From: Hygrocybe punicea
Lineage: Eukaryota; Basidiomycota; Agaricomycetes; Agaricales; Hygrophoraceae
DNA: 64,000 nucleotides
Direction: 5' to 3'
Assembly: GCA_963556145.1 (NCBI GenBank)
Contig: OY744462.1
Location: forward strand, 3,596,001-3,660,000
Below the pieces are notes generated by a model that had not been told where the DNA came from, did no database searches, and was given only the letters and a program-made list of their open reading frames with translations. Position numbers and translations under genes: made by a program. The number at the start of each line of letters is the position of its first letter. The stretch's first letter is position 1. Shown here one piece after another: positions 31,886 to 43,400 of this stretch.

Positions 31886-33933
31886 ATGCCTCCCAAGAAG
31901 TCCACCGCCACGAAATCAAACTCGAAAGCAAAATCCAAGGCCACCATGTATGCATCCCTATTTTACTCGGTATAACTGAAGTTTCTATTGCATGCACTAA
32001 AGACGGCCTTCTGCAACAATCGAGAAGCGGAAGAAGGTCATCAAGACTTGGGCTGATGATGATATGTATGTGTCATCGTTTTAATCGTTATCTATTTTTG
32101 ACCAATGGACAGTGTGGCTTTGTCCGATGCTAATGATGATGCCGTCAGTATTCAAAGCACTGGCAGTGTAATGGCACCGTCAATGCTCACAAGGTATCTA
32201 TAATCACATATCATTGTTATCCAATATGAGTTAACAAATATCAATATCCTCCTAGGCATTCCGTCAAGTTTCGCAACATTAAAGACGTGTTAGTGTTTCA
32301 ATATCAAATATATCCACCATGATATCAATCTGTTACAGTGGAAAGAAACGTCAAATGTCATCTCCCAATGTCACCGACAATGACGACAATGTGTAAATAT
32401 TTTTCATAGGTATTGTCTCATCATTGACAGGTTATCTATAGTAAAATGCCTTCCCCCGCCAAGAAATTGAAAGCTGCATCTAATCAATCACGAGACGGTG
32501 AGGAAGAGGAGGAAGAGGAAGAGGAAGAGGATTACGGTTCTAAGTGAGTTGTTCGGTTATCATAGACATATCCATTTGTTCAAACAAATTGTTTGACTGT
32601 TTAGGCATCGTCGCAAAGTAGCCTTGATGAAGAACCCTGATAAGCCAATTTCGTGTGTATTTTACGTGCCGATATGAATATTCTCATTCATTAATTGTAA
32701 CAGCGTTTCTAATACTCCATCCAAGAAGTCGAAGTCCACGAAGGCCATCATGCTCGATGATACCGACGATGATAAAGGCTCCAGTGGCGATGAAGGAGAT
32801 CTGACCTATGCACTGACGCAGATCACCAGGTGTGTTGGATCTTATTACACCGTGGTGTTTGATGTAGATGTCGTGAATCTAGCTTACCATCTCCGAACGT
32901 TGATGAGTCCGATATTGGCACGAGGGATCCTCAACTTGTTGACACCTACCAAGACTGTGTCAATATCAAGTATGCAATTGCATTTATACCCTTGTCATTT
33001 ACTCATAACCATTCAGGGCAGCAGCAATGGTATCCTGGTCCAGTGCAATTGGGAATGGCAACCCACAGTTCAGTGATATCATCACTGACATCTACAAGAT
33101 CAACAGAAAGTACGTTATTTGAACAGCAATTTGAGGTCAATTTGGTCAATTCATTGGATATAATATAGGTTATTGGTTTCCGCCATTACATTTGATAGAT
33201 CTGGGAGGTACTCTAATCTCTCTCATGATAACCCTGCCCATATCTCCACTGGTGCATTTGGTCGCAACTTCTTTCATGCAGTCGGAGGTGGAATGCCGAC
33301 GATCTTTACATCGGTCATCATAGTGGAGTCCTGCTTTCTCGATGAGCCCAAGATTGGGGGCAATACAAAGCCGGTCAAGGTTATACACGGTGCACTACTT
33401 CAAGGGGAATGGGAGCGATATGTCAGTGCTATTGGAATGGTGATTCGCGAGTCCGAATTTTGGGCACAACTGTATAAGGACTATGTGTCCTTCTCAACCA
33501 CCACAGCAAGTGGAATGGATACATCTCCCAGTTTGTGCATTAATCATTTTTAGTTGTAATTCCTAATCGATTTTCATAGAGGCATCGACATCCAAAAATG
33601 TACAACTTAGTCCATTCACTCGTCGACCCACTCCATCTTATCATAAGGCCGCTCTATCATTTTATGATATTGGTAAGCATCCGGTCGTCTAATATAAATT
33701 GATATCTTAAGTATGTGTTGTCAGTGCCCATCTATGATGCACGCAAAGTCAAAGCGGACTTCACGTCCACTCTCATATCGCTCCAGCAACTACCCATCTT
33801 CCTGCACAATATCCCTGCAGGATCCTGTGTCGTTGTTGGACACACCATCAATACATTCAAGCGTGTAGATGACATGATGAAGAGCATTTCACTCAATGTG
33901 CAATGGGTCATGGTCTTGGGAGTGCCGAAATGA
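31886..33933 (+). CDS. gene Z: intact intron-rich gene of unknown function
   Basis: ATG at 31886. The first introns are 31948-32002 (GTATGC..AAAG) and 32066-32112, with more to follow at 45-60 nt. The N-terminus is basic and Ser/Lys-rich (MPPKKSTATKSNSKAKSKA, EKRKKVIK), with an acidic block (EEEEEEEEEDYGSK near 32500) and SNTPSKKSKSTKA, suggesting a nuclear protein. The C-terminal half has SAITFDRSGRYSNLS, GAFGRNFFHAVGGGMPTIFTS, ALLQGEWERYVSAIGMVI. After a GTAAGC intron, VPIYDARKVKADF..LPIFLHNIPAGSCVVVGHT and SLNVQWVMVLGVPK lead to a stop at 33931-33933. Frame is preserved across every junction I checked. No known domain assigned. Paired divergently with gene Y. Confidence 0.65.
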
Positions 33934-35112
33934 TTGCTCCACTTAGCATCATTTATATTTGTATCTTATGTCTGTTTTGTGAAATAAACGCGAACCGATC
34001 CATTGACTGTACAGATAATATTACAAATATGAGTATGGACCTTTGATGTCAATCAACCATTTATAGACTTGGGGAAGTGGGCCATCGCAAGCGTGGCATG
34101 AACGAGTTCTTCTTGGTTCTATTCAATCATTTGATGTCCATTATTTATTCTACATAATCTGCAGTTGTAATGTATAACAAGAATAATCATAGTATATGTG
34201 AACATTGTCGGAATTTGGAATCATACATTCTATGTTATCCTGTTCTGTTAGTAACAATGTACTACTTGTCCTCAGTTGGGGCCTTTGATCAAGGGACTAC
34301 TAATCTCTTGGACAATATTATTTACACTTGTTCTTGCCATAGTTGTATATCAACAGTCATCCAACATTGGAGTGGACTGAATGTCAGTTATACAACAGTT
34401 TATCCTGGCATTTACCACTACCACTGTTACCATTACTTATCAGTGCTCGGGCAATAAGTAACAATAAGAACTTAAGTGTTTGACATCATGTAATGTATGG
34501 CCAGTCAGGGGTACACCCGCAGTGCTCTGGGGCTGTACTCGGACCCGTACCCGTCACAGGTACGTACCCGAGGCCAAAAGTACGGGTATGGCACGGGTTT
34601 TGCAGGGGTACAGGAAGAAACATGCAAAATACCCCATTTTTACCTGTTTTTGGTGGTTTTTATGGTTATTGTGGACGGAATACTGGTCGGATCCCTTTAG
34701 TGTAAAGGAGCACAATGTTCAGAATACTGTGGGGAGTGTTGAGAGCATTTTTACATATTTTTACAAGCAATGATTCTCATTATATCCCTCGAAAATAGCG
34801 AAAAATACCCCAAAAATTGAGTTTTTGATGTTTCTTCTCCCAAAAAAAATACAGCCCATACCCGCATGGGTACTGCGGGTATTCTGAGGCTGGACTCGTA
34901 CCCTTAACCCATGGTACCCGTACTCTTAACCCCTGGGGGTATTGCATACCCTTGACCTGCCCTAATGTAATGTATTTATAACATTCCTATATTTAATGGC
35001 CCACTTTCCCACCCTGAAGATTTCCTTCAATTTTGATGTCCAATATGAATTTACAATGGTGAAAATTTTGAATGTCCCACTTTCCCACCCAATAGTCCTC
35101 AATTATATTAAA

Positions 35113-35400
35113 TTACTGGTTTTGAGCATAAACTGCTAGCACAAGAATTTTATTTTCATATCTTTTAAAACCATCATCTGACATGATACCAATGTGACCA
35201 TCTTGCTTACATGTTGCTCCAGTTGTCATACCATCATGATACCAAATTGTGCCATCTTCTGATATGAATTGAGATGTAGAGTGATATCCTCCAACATATA
35301 CAATACCTCTTAGATACAAATTTACTGACTTGTCATTTACATTTACAGTTATTTGATGGCTGGTAATCATGTTTATGTTGGGATATTCTAATACCAGCAA
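35113..35400 (-). pseudogene. C-terminal fragment of Helentron USP-like peptidase (copy B)
   Basis: Same 95-codon fragment as in copy A, with Lys for Met at one position. Keeps the His box and lacks the Cys box. Confidence 0.8.
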
Positions 35401-35939
35401 CTCAGGTGTTTTGTATAGTATATGGTACGGATAATTGAAACATTACATAGTGGACTGAGCCGTGTACCGTGTAAACAAGGCCACCAGAGATTTCTGGTGC
35501 TTCAATCAATGGTCAGATAAACCAACCCGTCTTTGTGAAGAAATCACATATGCAATGATGCATTGGCATTCACATTGGCCTGTCATGCAACACAAGTTAA
35601 ATGAATGGTCAGAATGTGTCACTGACAACAAGAAAGGAACCGTAAAACAGACATGAGAACTGTTGAGACCAGAGGGAATGGGGAACAGCAGGAGTAGTAG
35701 GAACACAACACAGTAGAATAGCATGTTATGCACTAGCAGATGATGTGTCACAAGTGTAGCATTTAAGATTTCAAAGATAAATTTGGAAATTGATTATATA
35801 ATATTTAATTTCTATTTAATAATTAAATATATGAGTCAAAAATGGAAGGCCGGACACCCCCAACTTCGCGTTTTCAAGAGAAACAGGGTACAGGGATCTA
35901 GATGAGGGGTGTGGGACGGGGTGACATGGTGAGTGAAAA

Positions 35940-36945
35940 CGGGGGGGGGGGTGGTTGGGCAGACAGCCGGAATCCGAGGGCCTGAGACCCCCCCGACCCC
36001 TCATTTTCAACGCGAACGAGGTCCGGGGGGTGTAGACTGGCCGGGGGTGGTCGAAAACGGGTGTCCTGGAGGTAGAAAAAGGGAGGGTGGTGGTGGTGGG
36101 GCAGACAGCCGGATCGCGAGGTTTTGAGACCCCCCACTCGCGCGTTTGCAACGGGAACGAGGTGCGGGGGGTGTAGCCTGGCCGGGGGTGGTCGAAAACA
36201 CGGCGGGACGGGCTGTCCTGGTGGTTGAAAAAGGGGGATGTTGGTTGTTGGGCAGATAGCTGGATCGCGAGGGCCTGGGACCCCCCGACTCCTCGTTTTC
36301 AACGCGAACGAGGTGCGGGGGGTGTAGCCTAGCTGGGGGTGGTCGAAAAAGTCGCGGGACGGGCTGTCCTGGGGGATGAAAAAGGGGGGGTGTTGCTGGC
36401 TGGGCAGACAGGCGGAATGCGAGGGCCGGAGACCCCCCGACTTCTCGTTTTCAACGGGAACGAGGTGCGGGGGATCTAGACTGGCCGGGGATGGTCGACA
36501 ACGGGGCTGGACCGGGTGTCCTGTTGGTAGAAAAAGGGCGGGTGGTGGTGGTCGGGCAGACAGCCGGATCGCGAGGTTTTGAGACCCCCCACTCGCGCGT
36601 TTTCAACGGGAACGAGGTGCGGGGGGTGTAGCCTGGCCGGGGGTGGTCGAAAACACGGCGGGACGGGCTGTCCTGGTGGTTGAAAAAGGGGGATGTTGGT
36701 TGTTGGGCAGATAGCTGGATCGCGAGGGCCTGGGACCCCCCGACTCCTCGTTTTCAACGAGAACGAGGTGCGGGGGGTCTAGACTGGCCAGGGATGGTCG
36801 AACATAGGGCTGGGTGGGGCGTCCTGGTGGTTGAAAACGTTGGGGGGCGCTGGTTGGGCACAAGGCGGGAATGTGAGGTCCTCAGACCTCCCGACCCCTG
36901 GTTTTCGATGGAAACGGGTTGCGGGGGCTACAGACATCAGTACTA
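35940..36945. repeat. 151-bp minisatellite of copy B (7 units)
   Basis: Landmarks GGGCAGACAGCCGGA or variants near 35960, 36102, 36253, 36405, 36557, 36708 and 36859. Four units fewer than copies A and C. Confidence 0.85.
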
Positions 36946-37580
36946 GACCAAGGACAATAAAACTACGTCCATACCTCTGTTACACCACCCCCTCGACGAT
37001 GTTGCTGTTGAGCAACAGAAGGTTTGTGCACTCATCTGAGCTCGAAAGCTCTCACTGTATATTTAAGACTCCGCTCTAATTTTAGCCACAACTCCGGACC
37101 ACTCTTACTTGTTTGCATTCTAGAGACTCAGATATCACATTTTACAACTGCCTTCAGTGGACAAAAGTGACCCAGACATACACTAAAATACAGTTAGAAA
37201 TTACCACATTTTTATTGGCAGTATAACATTAGTTATTGCATCTATACTCATTTCCTTGGCAAAGAATGGCTCACAGAGAGCCCAAATCATACCAGATCCC
37301 CTCCATATTTTTTTTCCAGCAGGACAGTCCCCATGACATCCTCCTCATCAAATCTGGTGACAGTCTATGCAGTGTGCAAGTCAATAGAGGCTCTGAATTC
37401 TGGAATGAAACCAGTCAAACGGGATTTTGAACTCAGTTGCCATATTGGGATGCAATTTTCCCTCAGTCCCTGAGATGAATGAATGAATCACCTCAATGGC
37501 TGAAAACCGGGTTTATAAGAACGAGTTTTCCATAAATGGAAGAACTCGTAAATAACAAAGACAATAATAAATGTACGACG

Positions 37581-39166
37581 TTACCAATTCCAACAATCGT
37601 TCCATGTCGGTTTATTTCCTGTGAAGGAAGCAGGGTCTTGGTTGAAAAGTGGTCCAAGAAAGTTCGTCCACCTGGTCTGAAAATCATCACTGAAGAGTTC
37701 AGTAAAACGATTCACCAGAGGATCTCGATGGGGGATTTTTGAGAATAGACTGAGCTGACTGGAAGTCTGACCCCATATGGTTGGTGAGTCAAAATGAATA
37801 TACCCTAAGGCTGCCTGCTCGCGTCTGTTCAGGGCAAAAAAGCCGGTTTTCTTCTTTGTATCGCCTGCTTTACTCGTCTTGGTCTTGGATGAAGATGGTG
37901 ATATGGGATTATAGCGTAGATCAGTGTAGAAATGCGAGTTTTTCCTGACAATTTGATCAAAAGTCTCTATACATTCCTCCAGTGAATCGGACCAGAATGT
38001 GACGCTGTTCAAAAACTTGACAGTGTCCTCACATTGACAACTAACCATAAACACCAATGCATTGGCCAAACCTAGTCGTCCAGTGAGTTGCCTGGCTGGC
38101 AAGTGTTTTGCAAACAGAATCGCATATGGGCTGGCGTGACGGAATGGGTAAGTCTGACTAAGTGTATGTGTCCGTTGGTACTTTGGCTTCGTTTGGCCTA
38201 AGAGAATGCGATTGAGATGGAGGTCTTGAATGCCCTTTCCATGATCCACAGATAAAGCTTCACAGCAGATTAAAGCAAGAGCACCAAAATGTGGCGCCTT
38301 GGAATCTGTCAATATGTCCTCCAATTTCTTGATGGGAAGAGCAGGCTTGAGTGGGGACCGTGGAACGCATTTCTTCTTAAATCTCGATCCCTTGGACGCC
38401 CCACCTGGCAGAGCAGAAAGACTCCTATCACCGAGATCCACCAGAGCACCACTAACCAACTTTCCAATGTAATCACACCAATCTGCTATCTTTGGTTTAG
38501 CGGCCAGCAAATCCTCAACATGAGTAATGAGAGGTTCCATAGTACTTGCGTAATCCCGAATGAGTTTACTGGCGAATGCGTCATCCTTCTGCAGGTTTTT
38601 GGTAAACATCCTGGCTGGACTGGATAGGAAATTGCGGATGCCATCAGATGCCAGTATGCCCTCTCCAACAATATCAACTAATGCCATAACAATCCCACCT
38701 CGAACAATTGAGCGGTCAACTACATTCTTGTTCCGAGTTGTCTTTGAGTCGTTAGGAATTTTATGACGTCGAGAGGTGTTGAACAGGTTATCCGCTGTAT
38801 CAAGTGAGGGGATGATAAGTGCATCACACCACAGTGCAAAGAGGACTTCTGAAACAATGGCATAAAGTGCTGCATCACCATTGTTGATGGTCCGATTCAC
38901 AATTGGCAGAGGTGTGATGGCAGAAGAACTGGACTTGATGCGATTGTCAACAAAATGGGAGGGTATGAGTGAAAGTCTTGTGAAATTGTCATTGAACTCG
39001 AGATGAGGAGTTGATAAATTGATTGTCTTTGCTGAGGTCTTGCGTCGTTTGGTTCCATGACTAACAATACTTTGTTGTCGAGTACGAACACATGTGACAT
39101 ATTGTACGACATGGTTGACGCAGTTTGCAAATGATGGGAAAGTAGCGTTAATTGTGTGTTCTCAAT
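37581..39166 (-). CDS. gene W: unknown protein, long exon
   Basis: Open from a TGA at about 39167 to a stop at 37581-37583. No ATG is seen upstream of the GTG at 38900, so the start probably lies in an upstream exon (an AG acceptor precedes AACACACAATT near 39160). It reads FANCVNHVVQYVTC, RRKTSAKTINLSTPHLEF, SLIPSHFVDNRIKSSSS, NRTINNGDAALYAIVSEVLFALWCD, ALVDIVGEGILASDG, IADWCDYIGKLVSGALVDLG and FTGNKPTWNDCWNW at the end. Mostly helical-looking, Ser/Lys linker near 37870. No family recognised. The last three codons and the stop lie in the sequence shared with the 347-bp insertion, so the native C-terminus may be lost. Confidence 0.45.
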
Positions 39167-39315
39167 GACTGTTAGCCACCTGTCGCGCCAGATGTGGGCC
39201 ACTTTCTTCATACCACTGAAAGAACACCAAGTAGGAACGACACATCTGCCACTGGATAGCTCTTTGGAGAAAATGCAGTTTTTCAGATTCCACCATCAGG
39301 GCAGGGAGAATATCG

Positions 39316-39468
39316 ACTTGGGGAAGTGGGCCATCGCCAGCGTGGCATGAACAAGTTCTTCTGGGCAGCCCTCTCTGAAACTTCTCAGTTGTCATTTTCA
39401 GATTGAGATACTTTATATCATAATGTTATCAATATTAACATTAAATTTCCAACACTACTAGTACATGT
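39316..39468 (-). mobile_element. Helentron D, 3' end (family I, diverged)
   Basis: ACTTGGGGAAGTGGGCC with hairpin GCCATCGCCAGCGTGGC and ATGAACAAGTTCTT, differing from copies A-C at a few bases. Its interior is split by the copia element at 39469; material after 45147 may be its body. The 5' palindrome was not found downstream. Confidence 0.7.
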
Positions 39469-39695
39469 TGTTAGGTTGTGATGAGTCACTCTACCACAAG
39501 AGAGTATGGACTTAGTAGATTTCGAAGATTGTGGCTGATTGTTTGTACCTATTTGTCCCAAAGCGGTCAAACCTGGTGGGGAGCTCACTGTGTATCCTCA
39601 GTATTCACAGTGACCTCCTACCAGGTAAGTAGTGTAGTTTTGTATCACACAATATATTAGTATTCACAGTGACCTCCTACCAGTTTATTTCAATA
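39469..39695 (+). repeat. copia 5' LTR
   Basis: 227 bp, TGTTAGG... to ...TTCAATA. Contains a 24-bp internal direct repeat (TATTCACAGTGACCTCCTAC core) at about 39600 and 39661; between the copies lies a GTAAGT preceded by CCAG. Confidence 0.9.
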
Positions 39696-40462
39696 GGTTA
39701 TGAGCCCTGCGCTCTAGCTTAACGAATAACCGCCCCCCCTTCGCCCAAACCGTTTGTTACTACGCCGAATCGATTGGGAACAACTATCGTACGCTAAAAC
39801 CTCGCCGTTCCCGAGATCGACCCCTGTTTTCGACAACTACTCATCGGACCGACTCGAATCGTTGTCAGCACTCGCTTCGGCACGTATACTTTGCCCTAGC
39901 AACAGTACAACGTCCTCGTCTTAGCGCTTCGTCGTCCGGAGTCGATCTACTTTGCCAGTGTTAGTAACTTCAGAACAGTTTATTGCTGTTTCTGAGTCTA
40001 TTTGGGTTTTGGGCTACTGTGGTTGTGTGAGGTCATTGTAGGCCGCTTTTTGGGCTTGGGTTAGGCTTGATTTCGTCTCAAATAGGTGTGTGGGGTGTGC
40101 ATCCATCTTGTCTGACAGTTCTACCTGTTGGGAGTGGTTATTGGTCTGTTGAGAAAGGACTAGAACAAGGCCAAGTCATAGTGAAGTGCTACTTCCCTGG
40201 GCCTCCTCTGGAGTGTTACCCCAGTTGCTACTGCACCTCTCATTGTGATACAGCACGTAGGGAGATTGGGCTGGCGGGTATTCAGTTGCCTCCTTTTCAG
40301 ATTTTGGTCTGAAGACTCTCCATTTTCAACTACTGCTGTCCTGAGCCGATTTCGTCTGATTGAGAACAGACTGGTAATCTCTCTGCTTTAAGGAGACTGT
40401 TTCCAGCTTCACTTCCTACCACGCCCCCCACATCTAACTAGAGTCGTATATTGAGCACCATC

Positions 40463-43400
40463 ATGTCTTCTGACACTAAACGTACATTCCCCGCTCTCTC
40501 CAGCTCCAATTGGGGTCAGTGGTCTGACAACATGGAGGCTTATTTAGCCACCAAGGAGCTTTGGGAATATGTTGATGGTTCTACACCCCAGCCTGTGCCA
40601 GCTGATGCTGCACATCCTACCGCTGCTGAGAAGAAAGAGCTTGCTGAGTGGAAGAGGAAAGCTGCAAAAGCTAGTGGGGAGATTTGGCTTGCACTGGAGG
40701 ACAACCAGAAAGTGCATGTGAAAGCCTCAAAGGGGAATCCTGCCGCTATGTGGAAGGCCTTGGAGGCAGTCCACCTCCAGAAAAAGCCAGGCGCTCGTTT
40801 CAATGCCTACAAAATCTTGTTTGGCACTCGCAAAGAGGACAACGAGACGCTCACTGAGCTCATGGCTCGTGCTGACAAGGCCATGCAGGACATTCAAGCC
40901 CTGCGTCCACCTGGATTCACCCTTGACGACCTCGACAAAGAACTCCTTTCCATGAGTCTCATCCTCGCTCTCCCCTCCGAATTCGATAACTTTGCCTCAT
41001 CGCTACTCCTCCTCGACACTCTTGACCTTGACAAACTCAAATCCGCATTCCAAAACGAAGAAAGCCAACGTCTTGCGCGCACCCTTGGTTCATCATCCCA
41101 CCTTGCCTCATTCGCTTCAAAAGTCACCTGCTATTTCTGTGGAAAAGAAGGCCATGTTGAGAGAGACTGCTCATTGAAGCAGAAAGCCTCAGCTGAGGCC
41201 AAAAAGCAGGGTGGCAACAAGCAGGGTCAGGGAAACCAACGGGCTTGGAAGCGCAGACAAAATGCAAAGGAGGCCTCCCAAGACATTCCTGAGAGCGCTC
41301 CTGTACAAGCCAGCAATATTGCTGTTGTTGAGTTTGCGGGCAATGCAAGTTATCTTCCTCCTTCTCACCGCAGCAATTGGCTGCAATCTCGAGCATGCAC
41401 TGACTGGAACCCGGATACAGGTGCCACATCACATATGACACCCCACCGACACTGGTTTCGCTCCTATTCCCCCCACATTGTCCCAATTCGCCTTGCCAAT
41501 GATTCAATCATCTACTCGGCTGGGATGGGATCTGTTGAGTTTCAACCAGTCGCTAGGAGTATACCCCTGTATCCTGTTGTATTCCATGACGTCCTTCATG
41601 TACCTGATCTTGGCAGTAATCTACTCTCTCTGTTTCACCTCACACGTCAGAAAGGCTTCAAAATAGCCATTGAGGATGACAGGGTTCTGTTCCATCAGCA
41701 GAACCAACTTCGTTTTACTGCCACTGTTGACATTCACAACGTCGGGTACTTGGACGGCAAAGTCATTGTGCCCCAGTCTCAGTCTGCTCACGCAGTTAGC
41801 ACTTGTCCCCTGGATCTCACTCTCTGGCATCGTCGTTGTTCCCATCTCAACTTTGCTGATGTGGAACTCATGCGCAAGAACAAGCTTGTCACAGGGATGG
41901 TGATCAAGTCTCAGTCTACTCCTGATCCCATCTGTGAACCATGCATCTTTGGAAAGCAACACCGTCATGACATTCCCAAAACAGCCACTCGTCGCACTCA
42001 GATTCTTGATCTCATCCACATGGATCTGAAGGGCCCACTGCCTGTGCAAACAGCAGAGGGCTATTGCTATTGGGAACTGTTCATTGATGACAAGTCACGC
42101 TGGAAAACTGTTGCTTTCCTCAAGAAAAAGAGTGATGCATTGGCTTCATTCAAGCTGTTCAAGGCAGATGCAGAGAACCAGACTGGCAGGAGAATCCGGT
42201 CTACCAGGGATGACAAAGGAGGTGAATACATTGGCCATGAATATGTTGACTTCTGTGCCAGTGAGGGAATCAAATGCCAACACACTGAACCCAATGAACC
42301 CCATCAGAATGGAGTTGCAGAGCGTGCCAATCGTGATGTAGCTGGTGGCGCTACTGCACTCCTGGTTCAGGCAAAACTCCCTCCCTCCTTCTGGAAGCTA
42401 GCTGTGGCAGCCTTTGTGCACACCAGTAATAGGACACCTACTTCTGCTTTGGATGGAGAGACACCCTACTATGTCTGGAAACGTAAACGGCCTGACATTT
42501 CTTACTTTCGAGTGTTTGGTTGCTTGGCATATGTGCTGGTTCGCAAGGAAAAGAGGAAAGCACTGCAACCACACTCAAAGAAGTATATCTTTGTTGGCTA
42601 TCCAGAAGGTGTCAAAGCATGGAAATTCTGGGACCCAGTAGAAAAGCGGATTATAATCAGTAGCCATGCAGTATTTGATGAGCGGTGTTTCCCTGGGAAC
42701 TCTCCCACTGCCATTAACCTTGTCTCTGAGCCACCTGTTGTGGAGGCTCCTCCCAAACATCCTGGAGTGGTGCTCCATCCAGAGGGAGATGATGACAATG
42801 GTGATGAAGCACCTGCTCCTGCTGCTGAAAATGATCCTGCACCTGGTGTTCCACTTCCTGCTGCTCCTCCAGTAGGTCCTGTTCGCAATCCAGCACCTGT
42901 TCTTCCACCTTCCAAACGCACGAATCCCCCCAGGTCCAGTCGTCCTCAAGGCTCCCTCAATGAATCTGCACTAGAGAGAAAGTACTTCACTCAGCCTGTG
43001 CCCCTACCTCAAACTCCTCCCCCATCTTCAGCTACACCCACTCCTGATCCCTTGCTTATGCCTCCTGTAAATCCAGCGCCAGCTCCAGCTCCAGCTTCAA
43101 CTTCAACTCCATCAACTACATCTGTACATGACTCAAGCAGTGATGATGAACTCGATCTCCTGCCCAGAGATGAAAGTGATGATGAACTGGAATATGCTGA
43201 TGCTGTCAGAGCAGGTCTGGCTTTTGTCACAGAAGGCCAACATCATGCCTACTTGACTTGGGATCAAGCAGTTGAATATGCATTCAATACCTCTGAGTGG
43301 GCATGCAAAACAGTCAATCATGATGGAGAGCCAAACTCCTATGCTGAAGCAATGTCTTGCCCAGAAGAGGAGAGGAAACTCTGGCACAAAGCTGCTCTAG

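Larger units (their letters stand above)
34067..37550 (-). mobile_element. Helentron copy B (non-autonomous, family I)
   Basis: Same 3' hairpin end as copy A at 34067 (ACTTGGGG...) and the same 5' palindrome ending CTCGTA at 37550. Flanks rejoin as TTATAG/AATAACAAAGAC, which continues the repeat end also present at 8155-8199. Lacks the hAT insertion and has 7 minisatellite units instead of 11, so it is 3484 bp against 5363 bp for A. Includes the MITE at 34499-34967. Confidence 0.9.
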
